Positions 1 to 13,061 are shown, counted from the stretch's first letter. The stretch: 64,000 nt of DNA from Xanthostigma xanthostigma (GCA_963575645.1 OY754464.1:3782001-3846000), one strand, 5' to 3'. Made by a program: numbers and translations. The notes: a model not told the origin generated them from the sequence alone.

Positions 1-257
1 GACGAATTATTCACAGTGTCGTACAAAGAATTTAATGGCGCGCGTCGGCAACTGTATAAATTATTTAAAATTAATTCATTCACTCATAATTTAGGTATAA
101 TTACACTAAATACTAACGATTTTTTTGTCGAAATTAAGATCAAGATCGCCGAGTTCGCGAGGCAGACAATCTAATGAGGAGCCTTATTTACAGGAATCCA
201 AATATATTTTGGCTTATCATTTTTACACCGAGAGATGGAGTTACTGTGTTCATTTTT

Positions 258-587
258 ATAATACACGCCACGAATCTAAAAGGCTCGGAAGTTAGACGCG
301 AATGCGGGCTTTCGCTTGTATACAGTCTGTTGAAAAACTACAAACTCGCAACTCAACAAAACTAAAATAACAATATCAACTTGACAATAGCGTACACTCG
401 ACTGTACTTTAAAGCAGGAATGCGACAAGTGAAAAAGGCAACGAACGATCACGGCCAATCACCGACGAGCGCACGTTCCGTGCAGATAGCTGGGAGGTGG
501 TGGGAGTCTTGACGGCTCTAAAATGTACCTTTGCGACGTTGTTTGTGACTAACTTCCGAACCTTTTAGATCCATGGCGCATATTATA
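258..587 (+). mobile_element. MITE family A, copy 1
   Basis: About 330 bp with imperfect terminal inverted repeats of about 35 bp. The left end reads ACGCCACGAATCTAAAAGG; the right end is CCTTTTAGATCCATGGCG. Both sit next to TATAATA-like flanks, suggesting a TA-type target. Three further copies lie at 4827-5101, 11267-11577 and 23074-23382. No coding capacity. The superfamily is not certain. Confidence 0.75.
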
Positions 588-2874
588 CATATAGGTATTA
601 TCTTCATAGTACTAAATAAATGATTTTTTTCTGTTTTATCAAAACTGCAGGCAACTATTATTAAAAAAATAAATGTACAAATATTACCTATATATATTAA
701 TAACTACCAATAAAATGAAAGATATTTTCAAAAAATAAATAAATAAATAAAAATCCGTACAATTAGACGACAGGACCATTCCAAATTCAAAAATATTGAA
801 ATTTGGCATAAAAATAAAATAACATTTCTGTTATAGATACCGTGTGGTGACGCGGGTGACAGCTAGTAAAAACTATGATATTTTTAATTCGTTTGCATAG
901 TTACATAATGTTTTCACATGTAAAAATTAACCGAAGCATGTTTAACTAATTTCTTTTTGACAGATCTTCCAGAACAAAAAAAAAAACAGATGACTTTTAT
1001 TTTCAAAATATCTTCTAAATTTTAGAAAAAAAATTATACAAAACTGTCTCGAAAAAATAAATAGAATAATAAATTATTTAGTAAAATTTACAGTGTATAG
1101 ATAAACTTGAAGTTCGTGAGTACGACAAAAATAACTGGACATCAGATAATTAGGTTTCTGAATAACAAATCTAGTATTTATCAAAACACTGGATTCGACG
1201 TATCTTAATACGAAATCTGGCGTGGACGCCACTGTGGATCAATTGTTCCGCGATGTTGAGTGTAGCGTTCAAACACTCTTACCTACTTTTGTGATTTTTG
1301 TTGAGAAAATGACGAAATTAACATAATGCACACATAGACTGTGTACGTACCAATGGGACACGTTGCTGCGACATGGTTACCAGACAAGTACAGTGCACAT
1401 ATAGACATTAGGTACACTTGTGCATTACGGAGTAAACAAAGTAGCACAGTAGTGACTGTGACCGACTATTATCGGTTTCCAAGAAATTTATTACATAACC
1501 TTTTGTGTAATACAGTAATTGGTTAATTGTATAATTTACCGCTGTCTAACATACGACGACAAAACTAAGAAAAGCTTTTGTTGTTAATTACAACTAATAA
1601 TATTTTGTTCGATAAATAATGATCAATTTCACTACAAACATAAAAGAGCGCACGATTAATTCTAATACTATGTGGATGGATCGAAATATCGAGTCAAGTG
1701 TTGGCGGTCATTTCAATGGACATACTATTATAACGCGTGTAATCTAAGTCAGCGTAATTAAGGAAGTACCCTCGATAAATGAATTAACAAACAGAAAATT
1801 ACGAAAATTTGCAAATATGTCAAAATCTTTTCAAAAATGACTCAGTTAATTTTTTGTGATTTTTGGTTGACTTTGAAAAAAGATATTGATAATTTTATTT
1901 CGCTGCACTTAACATGGAGTCTTATGGGAATATGTGATTTTGACGCACTCCATCATTTATTACGTTGGAATTGACAAACAGATTTTGATAAAATTTTCAG
2001 GAAATATAAACGAATATTCTATGAACATTTTTCTTTTTACAAAATGTATAAAGCTTGCTTATGTTAATAGAAATAACTAAAACAAAGCCGAGCTTTTTAG
2101 CAATTCATAAACATGGCAACACCGCAATATTATAGTTTGTGGCGCGTCATTCAAAGGTAAGTTACGAAACTGCAGCAGTTTTGATATCGTAAAAACATAC
2201 GTAAATTGAGTAAATGCTAAAAGCATAGTATTCCAAAAAAATGATAGTATATTATTATTTCCGAAATGACAGGAAAAAAGAAAAGCATTTTCATAAATTA
2301 ATGCGAATTTGACACCGCGTGCTGACTTATGCTGCGTACATAAGCACTTGTAACTATGGCAAGGCATGCGGTGTTGCCAAATTATATACTACGTTACTCA
2401 AGTAGAAGACTGAAATTCTTTGACTTACTGCGTACCGAGGGTACTTTCTTAAATACCAAACAAAGAAATACTATGTGGATGGTCGAAATATCGAGTCAAG
2501 TGTTGGCCTGTAGTCATTAATTCACGCGAAGTGTGCATTCTGATTGTATATTACTTAGTATAACCAACGTATTTTCATGATGTAATTTACTTTTCTCGTA
2601 GACCATACTTTTCCTATCACACATTTAAAAAATCACACATTTTTTATACTTTTATAAAAAATATGTTAGTGCAACTACCGTAAAAAATAAACATTTTAGA
2701 ACTGTTGTCCCTTTCCATGGACATAGGATTTTTCAAAATTCTGTAACTATGTTGAATTTAGTTTTTCACTCAATATACCTTAATTACACCCCAAAAAGGC
2801 TCAGCACCATAAAAAATATTTTTTGTTTCGAAAGAATAAAACTCGGGTCCGAAAGGGTTAAGTGTCAATGAAAT

Positions 2875-3250
2875 GTGCCTCCTAGCACGAGTTAGGAATG
2901 AGGGGCGGGGGTGTAATTAAATTATGAATCACATCCACGTCTATGATGTTACAATTATTAACTTTTATCAAACACTGTTGACAACAAACTATAATCTATA
3001 CACTGTAACACTAGTCACTACTGCTATAAGCCGTGAGTCGTGTATGTACGATATACGTAAAGCCGTCAATGGGATAGTCAGTGACTTCCAGATGCCTATT
3101 TGTACTAATGTGCTGACGGTAAATGCAGCTCAAAAGCGATCTAAATAAAACGCTATAGCTTGTGGGTCAGGATTTTCACGGTGTACATCAGGGGTATCTG
3201 ATGATGACGTTTCGTGTGCTGCTTCGGAGCGCAGAACAGTGCCTGAACGT
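2875..3250 (+). repeat. Dispersed repeat family C, copy 1
   Basis: Matches 58060-58500 over about 400 bp (shared AACACTGTTGACAACAAACT, GTGCTGACGGTAAAT and GGAGCGCAGAACAG). Non-coding, termini not resolved. Confidence 0.6.
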
Positions 3251-3796
3251 AAGAAAGTCTGCCGCACATAAAAACCGACTAGTCTTGTAGTTCTGGTGGT
3301 AAACTTTAGCGGTGATTGTTTTACTGTTACACCATTTCCTTACATTAAAGATTGGTTAAATATGAAAAACATAATTCGTTCTAAAATTATGAAGTAGGTA
3401 TACCTATGATTTTGGTTGTTCTGGAGCTCTGCAGCGGTCATAGAGGAACCGGCACTGGGAAAAACCTAAAATATTTTCATGATTGACAATTATTGTGAGT
3501 TTAGATAAAAAAAAAACTTCAAAATTGAAATTAAATTAAAAAAGTTACAACAGTTTCAAAATTTGCAATATATTAAGCTATGTTGACAGCGCTGAGCAAT
3601 CAAACAACGTTCTACTATATAAAGTCTTAATCCGACAGTTCAACAAGTTTTAATAGGAAATCTTAACTGCATCAAGGAGGCACTGAAACAAACATACGCC
3701 GGGGATCAGCGCTCTAATTGAAATTTATAGTAGAATACACCTGCCATAAATATTGTCAGTTCGTGTCTCGGTGTGGACAAACTCTTTATGCCATAA

Positions 3797-4425
3797 ATGA
3801 AAATTCCAGCCAATTGGGCGACTGGACCATTCCAACTTCAAAAATGTTGACATTTGATTATAAGAAAATAAAATTTCTGATATCGTGTGAGGTGACGCGG
3901 GTAATGGCTAGTATTCAATATGATATTAACTTTTCGTTGCCATGGTTACCTACATAATATGTTCCACGTCACGTAAAAATTAATCAAAGCATGCTTAATT
4001 AGTTTATTTCTGACAGATCGATAAAACAAAATAGCGGCTGACTTTTTTTTTTTATTTTCAAAATATTTCCGAAACTATAAAGTTAAGAAAAAAAAAATTT
4101 TTAACGAAACTTTCCTGAAAAAATAAATAGAATAATAAACCGTTACGGAAAGTATACCGTTATTATATAAAAAACATCGTTAACGCATATATCTCTTCTG
4201 CGCATGCGCAAATTTTCCCCAAAAACAATCGGCCTCTTCATATTTGCATACCAAACATCCTCCCAAAATTTGGTTTCAATCCGCTCATCCGTTTGACCTG
4301 TATCGTGTTCACAGACTGACAGACGCGCAGAGTTTTTTCAAAAATATGTTTTTTGGATTCAGGGGACCTCAAAACGGAGAGAAACCGTCTCCCGCATACG
4401 CAGTAGCTAAAACTAAGCCGTATCG
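3797..4425 (+). repeat. Dispersed repeat family B
   Basis: About 630 bp without coding capacity, starting AATTCCAGCCAATTGGGCG and ending near GGATTCAGGGGACCTC. A second copy is split across 19137-19395 and 20590-20940 by insertions, and a diverged partial copy lies at about 740-1085. Includes a homopolymer T run and a GCGCATGCGC palindrome. Confidence 0.6.
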
Positions 4426-4826
4426 GTTTTGAAAGACGTTTTAGCTACCTGCGCATGACGGTGACGGTTTCGTTTGCGTTTGGTGGCTGCTTGGTATATA
4501 CCTAATAGTGAACAGACCTTAAACGTTGTAGTGTCTACCTTTGGGCCTCTTTTTTTTAATTCTAACTCTAAACACGGCTTAATAAGACGACGACGCCAAC
4601 ACAACTTGTAATTTGAGATGCTTTGTAAGCAGTAGCGTAGGAAGATGTTTACAGTGGGTTGTTCGGCCCCTCTGCAGTCTTTTGCCACGATCGCGACGCA
4701 TATACATACAATATATACTGCATGAAAAGAGATGATAATAACAACCCTGTATTACGCTAAACACACAAAACTTGTCTTGTATAAATGTTCCCTTCATATC
4801 GCGGTAAAGCACGATTTAGGTAGAGC

Positions 4827-5101
4827 TATAGTGCGCGCCACGGATCTAAAAGGTTCTGAAGTTAGTCACAAACAGCGTCGCAAAGGCACGGAACGTGAGC
4901 TCGTCAGTGATTGGCCGTGATCGCTCGTTGCCTTTATCGCTTTCTTGCTTTAAAGTACAGTCGAGTACGCTATTGTCAAGTTGTTATTGCTATGTTAGTT
5001 TTGTTGAGTTGCGAGTTTGTAGTTTTTCAACAGACTGTACAAGCGCAAGCCCGCATTGGCATCTAACTTCCGAGCCTTTTAGATTCGTGGCGCGTACTAT
5101 A
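4827..5101 (-). mobile_element. MITE family A, copy 2
   Basis: Inverted orientation relative to copies 1, 3 and 4: the internal order GTCACAAACAGCGTCGC to AACAGACTGTACAAGCGC is the reverse complement of the others. Shorter because an internal stretch is missing. Both terminal repeats are present. Confidence 0.72.
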
Positions 5102-6743
5102 CATCTGTTTGAAATACTGTCAACAAATTGTGGCGCTGAAAGTGCGGTAACCTGTAAATCGAATGCCCTCACAAGTACGTGTGTACGTACGTACGTGCGT
5201 GGTTATTTCTTTTTAAGACGAAATCTCGACAATACAAAAAATAAAATAAACTACGTTGGCGTGCCAATCGACGCGTATTAACGTAAATATGGTCTGAAAG
5301 AAAAACAGTTCAAAATCGGTCCAGCCATTCGTTTTTAACCAATTAGGTTCCAAGAAAGTAGATTTTACACAATATCTCACAAATAAAAAAATAATATCGG
5401 CTTCGTTAAGGTGTCAATAAAGCGTGTTAACGTCATTTTGATTAGAAATATATTTTATCAAAATCGGCCCAGCCGTTTTCTTGTTAAAACAAAAAGACTG
5501 AAAAAAAGTGAATTTTCGCGAATAAAAAACGATATCGAGTTCCAAGCGAGATTGGAACGGATCTAGAACGCGCCACAAAACAGTGCAAAGTCGACGCATG
5601 CGCGCAAAACCGATAAAAAAACAGTCTCGTTTTGGCTATTGCGCATGACTGCGACGATAATATTACCGTTCGCAGAGAGGTTAGAACATAGCTATTAAAA
5701 CGGGAGTGCAAGCGAGACGAATCTGGTTGTAAGCTAAATATCAGCCTATATACAGCTGATTCCGGAAGAAATGCAACGTGCTGGGCCCTTTTAGTCGTAA
5801 CCTAGGAGTTACACGCTCCCCGTTGGGAAGACAAAGAATTTTGTGAGACAACAATCGGCTCGTCATTCTAACAATGACACACGAATTGTTGTGGAACAAC
5901 AATCGGCTTGATTGTTCAAACAATAACAATATGCGTAGGTAAAAAGGCTTTGTTGCCAAATTCCAGACAACAATGAATGCAAGAAAAAGAAAGAACTATC
6001 AAGCGCATATATATAACACGGGATAGCTCAGTAGGCAGTCAGTGATACATTGTGCTTCATCGAGTTCACAATCGACAAATAGTTGTGACATAAATTGACA
6101 GTCAGTACCGTGAACAGTACTGAGGTAACTGCTGAGATAAGTAGATAAATGAACTGTATATAGTTAATAAATAAGTATGCTAAATAAACTTTGGTGTGTT
6201 TCTGTGTTGTAAATATTTCGTGTACATAAATAGCGACTTTGTATTCTTTATTACCTATTCTTTTATTTTATTAGTTAGAATCTGTTGTTTTGTTTCTGTT
6301 ACGTTATAGAGAAGCGCTTTTAGTTTGTTAATTTGTTTTCTTAACGTTTCACTAGTGTAAAAAAATATTTTCCACCACGAACTAGAACAGTTTTGTTACA
6401 ATATTTTGAATCCGGCTTTAGACCACTGACGATTCCTTATTTATGTAGGAGTTTTGTATATCCTATAGGCGCTGCCGCATCTTAACTCAGTATATAATGT
6501 TTACTTAACTAAAATTTAATTTTGTACACGAAAATTGTAAACGATATGCCTATATTTGTAATGTCTTCTGTATTGTCCCTATACGCTTAGTCGGTGCGCG
6601 TTGAAATAATGAATTAAGAACACCAATTTTAAAAGGTCTGAGGACATATCCACTGCGAAGTCGTTCTTTCTATAGGTACCGAACCTGGCTCCGTTCGTCA
6701 CATTTATGTTTATGATGAAATATCAATACCTTTTATAGTTACA

Positions 6744-7355
6744 CTAGCGGTCCCGTCCGGATTCACCCGGGTGTAAAAGAACGAATGGGGAAGGGAGGAA
6801 CATGAGTACACACATTCATCTTAGTTTAACGAGATGAATGTTGTGTCCAAATTTCATGACGATCGGAGTTACCGTTCAAAAGCTTTTGTCGATAAAAAGC
6901 AGTATTTATACTTTTTTAAACTAATATTTTTTTTTAATTAATTAAATAAAATTAAAATTAATTTAATTGTAAGCCTTAGAAGAAAGCAATGTAGAAAACA
7001 AAAAAAAAATGAAAATATATTCGCCCAACGTAGGGCTCGAATCCACGACCCTGGTATTGACAGTCGTGTGCTCTACCGATTGAGCTAGCCGGCGTTGTAT
7101 TCTGACAACGCTAATATGAGTATATTTAGTTAGTGCATTTCACCTGAATAGAAACTTATTTTTGAGATACATTTTGCAACATTTTTCATTAATGCTCCGC
7201 TCCTAATGGTCGTAGCCTGATTTTATATAGCATATAGCCTTCCTCGATAAATGAGCTATCCAACAAATTTTTTTTTTCAATTTGAACCAGTAGTTCCCGA
7301 GATTAGCGCGTTCAAACAAACAAACAAACTCTTCAGCTTTATATATTAGTATAGA
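6744..7355 (-). mobile_element. Non-autonomous Helitron-like element Hel-1, copy A (with tRNA-like segment)
   Basis: Read on the minus strand it starts with TCTATACTAATATATAAA and ends with a CACCCGGGTG-like hairpin followed by CCGCTAG and then T: 5' TC, 3' CTRR and insertion between A and T, as known for Helitrons. About 610 bp, no Rep/helicase coding. The centre (7021-7095) is a tRNA-Lys-like stretch. Full-length relatives are at 40472-41025 and 53502-54113; truncated ones at 9236-9911, 36220-36575 and 45391-45993. Confidence 0.7.
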
Positions 7356-7394
7356 TTTTATATATTTTACGTTTGAAATCACAAGAGCACTAAC

Positions 7395-7519
7395 CTGACG
7401 AGTTCCTGGAGTCGAGCAGGCGGCGTGTCGTCGGGCGCTTTGTTCAACACCGTCGTCAGCAGCTGCATTGCCACGGTGGCGAGCGGTTCCGACGGCAGTC
7501 GATCTTCTGTCACCACGTC
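7395..7519 (-). CDS. SCAPER: SCAPER coding exon 10 (last one in window)
   Basis: Residues 1353-1393; acceptor GTTTCCAG|GAC, donor GTCAG|GTTAGT, entering in phase 0 as exon 9 requires and ending in phase 2. It encodes LATVAMQLLTTVLNKAPDD and ARLQELV, which I place opposite the human region around TGLLKVSAVVL and VQDLISYVVN. The match is weaker than for other exons, but splice sites, phase, strand and order all fit. About 11 kb separate it from exon 9. The remaining C-terminal part of the family (roughly 340 residues in human) is not found to its left and probably lies outside the window. Confidence 0.75.
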
Positions 7520-7841
7520 CTGGAAACAATTTAAGTAGAAAAGTTATATCTCGAACCCTGTTATTTTTTGCAGAGTCTTTTTATTTATTTAATGACAAAA
7601 TACAGAGTGGGGACGACCGCAGTGAGCTGTGGACTAAACAAACAATAAATCATGCAACGGTTATAGAGTATGATTTCATGTGGCCGTCAGATGTCGATGT
7701 CGTCGCGCTTCATGCCGTATCGTTTATTGAGAAGCTTCGCGGTTTAAGACAATAACAACTAGGCAGTTCAATGATCAATCCCGTTCTATTGGCCGCTAGT
7801 AGCGCTAGTAGACTTCGCCTAATTCAGCGTATTTTTTTTCT

Positions 7842-8180
7842 GTAAGCATTTTCAACTTCAAAGTATATTAAAAAAATTTATTTTTGCAATTTTTTCAAGA
7901 CACCCCTTTAAAAAAGGCGATATTTGACGAAAACCGAAATTTTTCGGAACGTTGACAAAAACATCGTGCTTATAGAAAAAAATAGCCGTATAGTTTCCAA
8001 ACTAAACGAGATACAAACGTTTGCTTACGCTCATTGAATTCAGCGTATTTTTTTCTGTAAGCATTCTCAATTTCAAAAGTAATATTAAAAAATTCGATTT
8101 TTGCAATTTTTTCAAAGCATACCCCTTTAAAAATGCAATCTTTGACGAAAACCGAAATCTTTCGGAACTTTGGAAAAATC
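7842..8180 (+). repeat. Tandem duplication, about 195 bp spacing
   Basis: Two similar blocks (7842-7960 and 8037-8180) share TTCAGCGTATTTTTTTCTG, then GCAATTTTTTCAA and TTTGACGAAAACCGAAAT. Non-coding. Confidence 0.6.
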
Positions 8181-8301
8181 ATCCTCTCCCTTTACTATAG
8201 TAACGCCACTAACTTGGTGGCCCACGAGCTAGTACTAAAAAAAAAATAATTAACAAAATTTGACCCACTTCTCAAAAAAGTTCGCCATCACTGCCCTAAA
8301 C

Positions 8302-8640
8302 CAGGGGTCGGCAACCATTTGAGACGGAAGAGCCAAAAGTTACATTTTACAAAATTTACCAGTTTTTAAAGAGCCACTAAACATTTTCTTTTCAGTATTA
8401 TAGTATTTGCTTATATAGGTATAATATAATATATATCGGAGGTCGACACGTCGCGACGTAGGTGGTGCGGGTGAGACGCGAGTGGAAATAGCTGAGAGAT
8501 AGACATGGTTCTCAATCATGGATCGATTGGACGATTATTAAGGGTTTATATTCATAAAATAATTATTTTTTGCGTATGGAACTGGAGAGCCGCAACTTTA
8601 CATCAAAAGAGTCACATCCTCGTAATGTTTAAATGTTATC
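8302..8640 (+). mobile_element. hAT-type fragment
   Basis: Starts with CAGGGGTCGGCAACC, a terminal inverted repeat found in many hAT elements, followed by degenerate GAGCC-containing repeats (GAGCCAAAAG, GAGCCACTAA, GAGCCGCAAC). No matching right end or target duplication was found, so it is a fragment. Confidence 0.5.
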
Positions 8641-9235
8641 TGTTATACCAATGTAGTAAATTCTCTAAATTAAAATATCGACGTGAGATTTTCATTAACC
8701 CCCTTCCCTTGAAATGAGATTTGATGGGATTTTGTCGGAGCCTTCTCCACACCATTTTTAGCTCATGTAATTAATGGATTCCCTAACCAAAATATCTAGT
8801 GCCAATGTTCGAACTTCCCCCAAATACGTATCTGCGCCGGGCGCAATTTTCCCTTCGCACGGCCCTGTTGTACAGAGTATGTATTATAGTATCAGAATTT
8901 ACTGTCCAGAAAAATCTTATCGGCGCTGATCGAAGAAAACAAAGTAATCAAAAGCATAAGGAATGGTCGACACGCAATGCAAATGCAACCAGTTTTATAA
9001 CTTCACGCGTCAGTGAAACCTCCGCGACATTGTCCACCTTTCAATCGTACGGATAGAAGAAGATTTTCACGACGCAGACGTAATAAAATTTGAATACCGT
9101 CTCGATCTTATGAAATTGAATTCGTTCAGCCGGAAGATATGTTACGACCATTGCAAATGGACAGTGTATAGTTGATGTTGTCAAAGCACATCTATTCAAG
9201 TTTAAGGTAGTTCACTCGTGAAACGACTTTTCTTA

Positions 9236-9911
9236 GGAAAGGAAGGGACATGAGTACGCACATTCATCTCAGTTTACCGAGATGAATGTTGTGTCCAAAC
9301 TGCATAATGATCGGAGTTACCGTTCAAAAGTTTTTGTCGTTAAAAAGCAGTATTTATATTTTTTTAAGTAATAAATTTTTTTTAATATAATAAATATTTA
9401 ATTGAAAATACTGCAGGAAAATTATTATTATAGTTGTAACAATTTTCAAATGAGCTATTAATTAGATTTATTTAATTTTAATTAGTCGTAATAAAATTTA
9501 AAAAAATTGGAATGTAAGTCTTAGATGAAAGCAAAGTACAATATAAAAAAAAAGTAAAAATATATTCGCCGACGTGCGGGGCTTGAACCCAAGACCCTGG
9601 CATTAAGAGTCTTACGCTCTACCGACTGAGCTATCCGGGCTTATGAACGCGACGCGCTAATATTGCAATATTTAGTTAATGCATTTCACCTGATAATATC
9701 TGTCGGACGGACTACATCTTGCAACATTTTTCATTGATGTTCCGCTCTAATTGGTCGTAGCGTGATATTATATAGCCTATAGCCTTCCTCGATAAATGGG
9801 CTATCCAACAAAAAACATTTTTTTCAATTCGAACCAGTAGTTTCTGAGATTAGCGCGTTCAACCAAACAAACAAACAAACAAACTCTTCAGCTTTATATA
9901 TTAGTATAGAT
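9236..9911 (-). mobile_element. Hel-1, copy B (3' end lost)
   Basis: Has the TATACTAATATATAAAGC start on the minus strand, but its 3' hairpin and CTAG end are missing at about 9236. Its tRNA-like segment is the closest of all copies to a real tRNA-Lys(CTT). Confidence 0.7.
9567..9640 (-). tRNA. tRNA-Lys(CTT)-like pseudogene inside Hel-1 copy B
   Basis: Minus strand: GCCCGGATAGCTCAGTCGG is the expected 5' end of tRNA-Lys; the anticodon loop is CTCTTAA; the B box is GGGTTCAAGCC. The anticodon stem is mismatched and two extra bases follow the T arm, so the acceptor stem does not close well. I call it a pseudo-tRNA, not a working gene. Similar stretches occur in the other Hel-1 copies. Confidence 0.6.
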
Positions 9912-10084
9912 AGATTTAATAAAACCGAAGTACAGTGTAAACTCTACATAGCGACAGTCAAGGGACTGTGCACTTTGTGGCGTTATTGAGAGTTGTTGTT
10001 AAACGGCTTCATTGAATGAATGAATAAATTAGGGGTTATGGCTTAATAGCCCGTTATGCACGTCATCCTAAAAGAATTTATGTG

Positions 10085-10470
10085 CTTCCCCTTGTCCTGG
10101 ATCTAGTCTTCCAATAGTTTGGATCTCATCATGAACTCAAGAGGATTGGTGTCTAGATTCCTGAGGAATTGTTCCGCTCTCATCAATTTATCCAAAGATG
10201 ATTGTTCTCCTTTAGGCTACGGCCTCGCATTCAAACAGTAAATGGTTGGCTCCCCTTGTCCTGGATCTAGTCTTCCAATAGTTTCGATCTCCTCTTGAAC
10301 TCCAGAGGATTGGTGTCTAGATTCCTGAGGAATTGCTCCGCTCTCATCAATTTATCCAAAGATGGTTGTTCTCCTGTAGGCTAGGGCCTCGCATTCGAAC
10401 AGTGGTTGGCTGTTTCGTCCTCCATTTCGCAAAATCTACTCTGTATCGATTCCTGACGTATCGACATCGT
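10085..10470 (-). mobile_element. LINE fragment with duplicated 3' part
   Basis: Minus-strand translation gives RFCEMEDETANHC, the H/C part of a C-terminal zinc knuckle typical of ORF2 in R1/jockey-like non-LTR retrotransposons, then EQFLRNLDTNPLEFK and a stop. The stretch after the knuckle is present twice in tandem (starts at about 10088 and 10253, spacing 165 bp). First knuckle cysteine is replaced (SRFC). Only the 3' end remains. Confidence 0.55.
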
Positions 10471-11054
10471 GTGTACATGTTTCCTCAGGGGTCAAGAGCC
10501 CAACCACTTTCCTGAGTCTATGTTCTACTGACTTTGATCTAGTCCTCTGAAAGTCTGTTTGAAGGGGCCACAAGCATCCTTTTCCCATGTATGTTTCCTG
10601 GATTCAAGCTTCAATCTGGAACTGTTCAGCGTCTATAATCTACAATCTATCCAACAACGAACCGAATAGTTTAAAACGTTTTTTTTATGCAGAGTGCTTT
10701 GATTTATTGCATTGTTTTATTGTATACGCGTACAAAAAAAAATCAACGATCACTATAAACAGACGCGCATCGTTTAAAGAAGTGTATTTTGGACCGCTAT
10801 AAATAGATAGAGAAGTAAATGTAAGATGACATTGTTTTCTCTGTCTATCCCATGTAAGTACAAGGTGTATTTTGACAACATGTCGGTCCAGTTCACAGTA
10901 CCATGTCTTTTAAAGCGTATAAGAGAAGCATTGCACGACATCGTGTATAATATAGCATCAACGCTTGTCCGTTATGAACCATTCATAACGAGTTAACGAC
11001 ACGTAAAGTTAACGCAATGCAACGGTAATGGTATCTACACCGCGACATAATTAA

Positions 11055-11218
11055 GTTCGTTCCAAGCAGCCGCGAACGGTAATAAAACCGTACGCAGTCT
11101 TGTCAGTGCGCAAGACTGTCTTGCGCAGTGTCGATTTGTGAGCTAGTGCGCAAATTAGTCTTGCGCAGTTACAAGACTGTGTACGGTTCTATTACCGTTC
11201 GCGGCTGCTTGGAACGAA
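11055..11218. mobile_element. Hairpin MITE flanked by TTAA
   Basis: 164 bp, close to a full hairpin: arms of about 55 bp (GTTCCAAGCAGCCGCGAACG at left, its complement at right). TTAA lies at both ends (11051-11054 and 11219-11222), consistent with a piggyBac-type target. The middle repeats CAAGACTG/CAGTCTTG and TGCGCAA motifs. Confidence 0.65.
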
Positions 11219-11266
11219 TTAATATGAACTTTTAAAAAATCGTTGTCGGTGATCTCACAGCATACT

Positions 11267-11577
11267 TATAATACGCGCCACGAATCTAAAAGGCTCGTAA
11301 GTTAGATGCGAATGCGGGCTTGCGCTTGCACAGTCCGTTGAAAAACTACAAACTCGCAACTCAACAAAACTAAAATAACAATAACAACTTGACACAATAG
11401 CGTACTCGACTGTACTTTAAATCAGGAAAGCGACAAAGGCAACGAGCGATCACGGCCAATCACCGACAAGCGCAGGTAGCTGTGTGGTGGTGGGAGTCTT
11501 AACGGCTCTAAAATGTACCTTTGCGACGCTGTTTGTGACTAACTTCCGAACTTTTTAGATCCGCGGCGCATACTATA
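11267..11577 (+). mobile_element. MITE family A, copy 3
   Basis: Same orientation and content as copy 1, with both terminal repeats. It lies within the 11 kb SCAPER intron, directly followed by a GT/GC-rich stretch with a (GT)n microsatellite at about 11728-11772. Confidence 0.75.
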
Positions 11578-12103
11578 CATATGTGAACCGCGCTTCACAC
11601 CGGAGCGGCGCATATAGCGAGGAGTTTGAACGTTGAATGACGGACGCTGCAGCGTTACAGCGGGACGGAGACGGAAGGGGAGAATGCATTAGCGCGAAGC
11701 TTTTAGCCGGGCCGCCGTTACACTCCGCGCGCGCGTGTGTGTGTGCGTGCGTGCGTGTATGTGTGTGTGTTATGGGCAGGTTGAATGCCGCCACCGTAAG
11801 ATTGATGTGCGCCGTCTCCTGTACAACATGCGCCCTCTCTTTCTCACTATCTGCGTCGGTCCAGGACCGGATTTTGGGCCCGATAAATCGTTATATGACG
11901 AAACTTCGCGAGCAACTTCAAGCTGTCGAAACTGACTGCTTCTATAGCACGACGAACTAAAAATGTCCATAGAAAACATTCCACACGACCGCCCGAGCTT
12001 TCGGCAGCACGGTGAAATTTCGTCATTGCAACGCATATTCGCACCTTTAAAATTGCAATGACGTAAGTGCAAAGGAATGCAATATTGAGTTGAGTATTAC
12101 AAA

Positions 12104-12697
12104 TCATATATATTAATACGTCAAGGTTAAGATGTTTGCCTCCCTTTTTAGAAACAACCTTACAATTTCTCCACATAAATTATATATCATTTTACAGATA
12201 ATTGCTTGCTCTACTGACATCGACAGCTAAAAAATTTATTATTGCTTTTGTTTTTGTAAATTAATTAATTAACAGCAACGCTGAACAACGTCTGCCATCT
12301 GACGGCTTTAATTTTGAAACAACGTCAACACTTCGATCTGTCATCTGACCTTCATATTGTAATACAACAGACACAATACTGCATACTGCCATCTGACGGC
12401 TTTAATTTTGAAACAGCGAGCAACGCTGAACAACGTCACAGCAATGCTGCATGATGCCATCTGACGGCTTAGCTCAACGCTTTTGCTACTTGCGCCTCTA
12501 TATGACAATTTTAGTAAAATATTTCTTCGATCTGTCATCTGAGCTTCATATTGTAATACAACAAAAAAAAGAACGTTATAAGCAGTGTGCAAAATTAGAA
12601 ACGAATTGAATACCTGCAATCATATTTAAAAAATAATTTTATAAAGTGATAATTATTATACTTATTTAGTGCGAATAATTCGCACAGGTCACTCTAG
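12104..12697 (+). mobile_element. Helitron-like Hel-2, copy 1
   Basis: 594 bp beginning A|TCATATATATTAATACG and ending GTGCGAATAATTCGCAC, a perfect hairpin, then CTAG|T about 10 nt later. No target duplication. Inside, a unit with GCCATCTGACGGCTT and GATCTGTCATCTGA is repeated two to three times. Nearly identical to 21394-21985, hence a recent burst. Non-coding. Confidence 0.72.
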
Positions 12698-13061
12698 TAC
12701 TTTATAAAGTGACAAACTATCGAAAGCAACATTCACTCTCATGATAATAACAGCTATTGTTGCTAGATGGCAATATAGTGTCGATGTGAAATTGAGCAGA
12801 TCTTGAAGACAACAACGCTTGATTGGCTAGTTGCTCGCGGGGAGTGGAACGAGTTAGTTGCTCCATAGTGCTACAACGACGCAACGGTAATTACACCAAT
12901 TTTTTTATGAAATTTAAAAAGAACATTGACTTTGTTAGTTGTGTCAATATTTTTATGAAATTTAAAAAGAACATTGACTTAATTGTTAGTTGTGTCATAT
13001 ATAATATTACAAGTTTACTTCAAACATTTGTAGAAACATTGACGTTTATTACACTTAAGTC

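Larger units (their letters stand above)
1..7394. other. SCAPER downstream region, no exon recognised
   Basis: Lies beyond exon 10 on the minus strand and should be intron or contain the last SCAPER exons. I looked for the remaining helical C-terminal segments on the minus strand and recognised none. What can be seen is a MITE (258-587 and 4827-5101), a dispersed repeat (740-1085 and 3797-4425), a unit shared with 58 kb (2875-3250) and a tRNA-bearing Helitron-like copy at 6744-7355. Stretches 1090-2870 and 5110-6740 hold nothing I can name, apart from a 40 bp direct repeat at about 1668 and 2471. Confidence 0.5.

Noticed and set aside
174-365. Open frame over MITE family A
   Set aside because: Same frames recur in all MITE A copies and encode only the repeat.
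2090-2370. Terminal inverted repeats GGCAACACCGC/GCGGTGTTGCC suggesting an element
   Set aside because: Only about 11 bp match and no target duplication was seen; too weak to call.
5950-6240. Possible solo long terminal repeat near a TATA-like and AATAAA-like sequence
   Set aside because: No paired TG/CA ends, target duplication, primer site or coding part could be found; boundaries cannot be set, so not called.
7203-7529. 108-residue minus-strand frame
   Set aside because: It overlaps SCAPER exon 10 in a wrong frame and runs into Hel-1.
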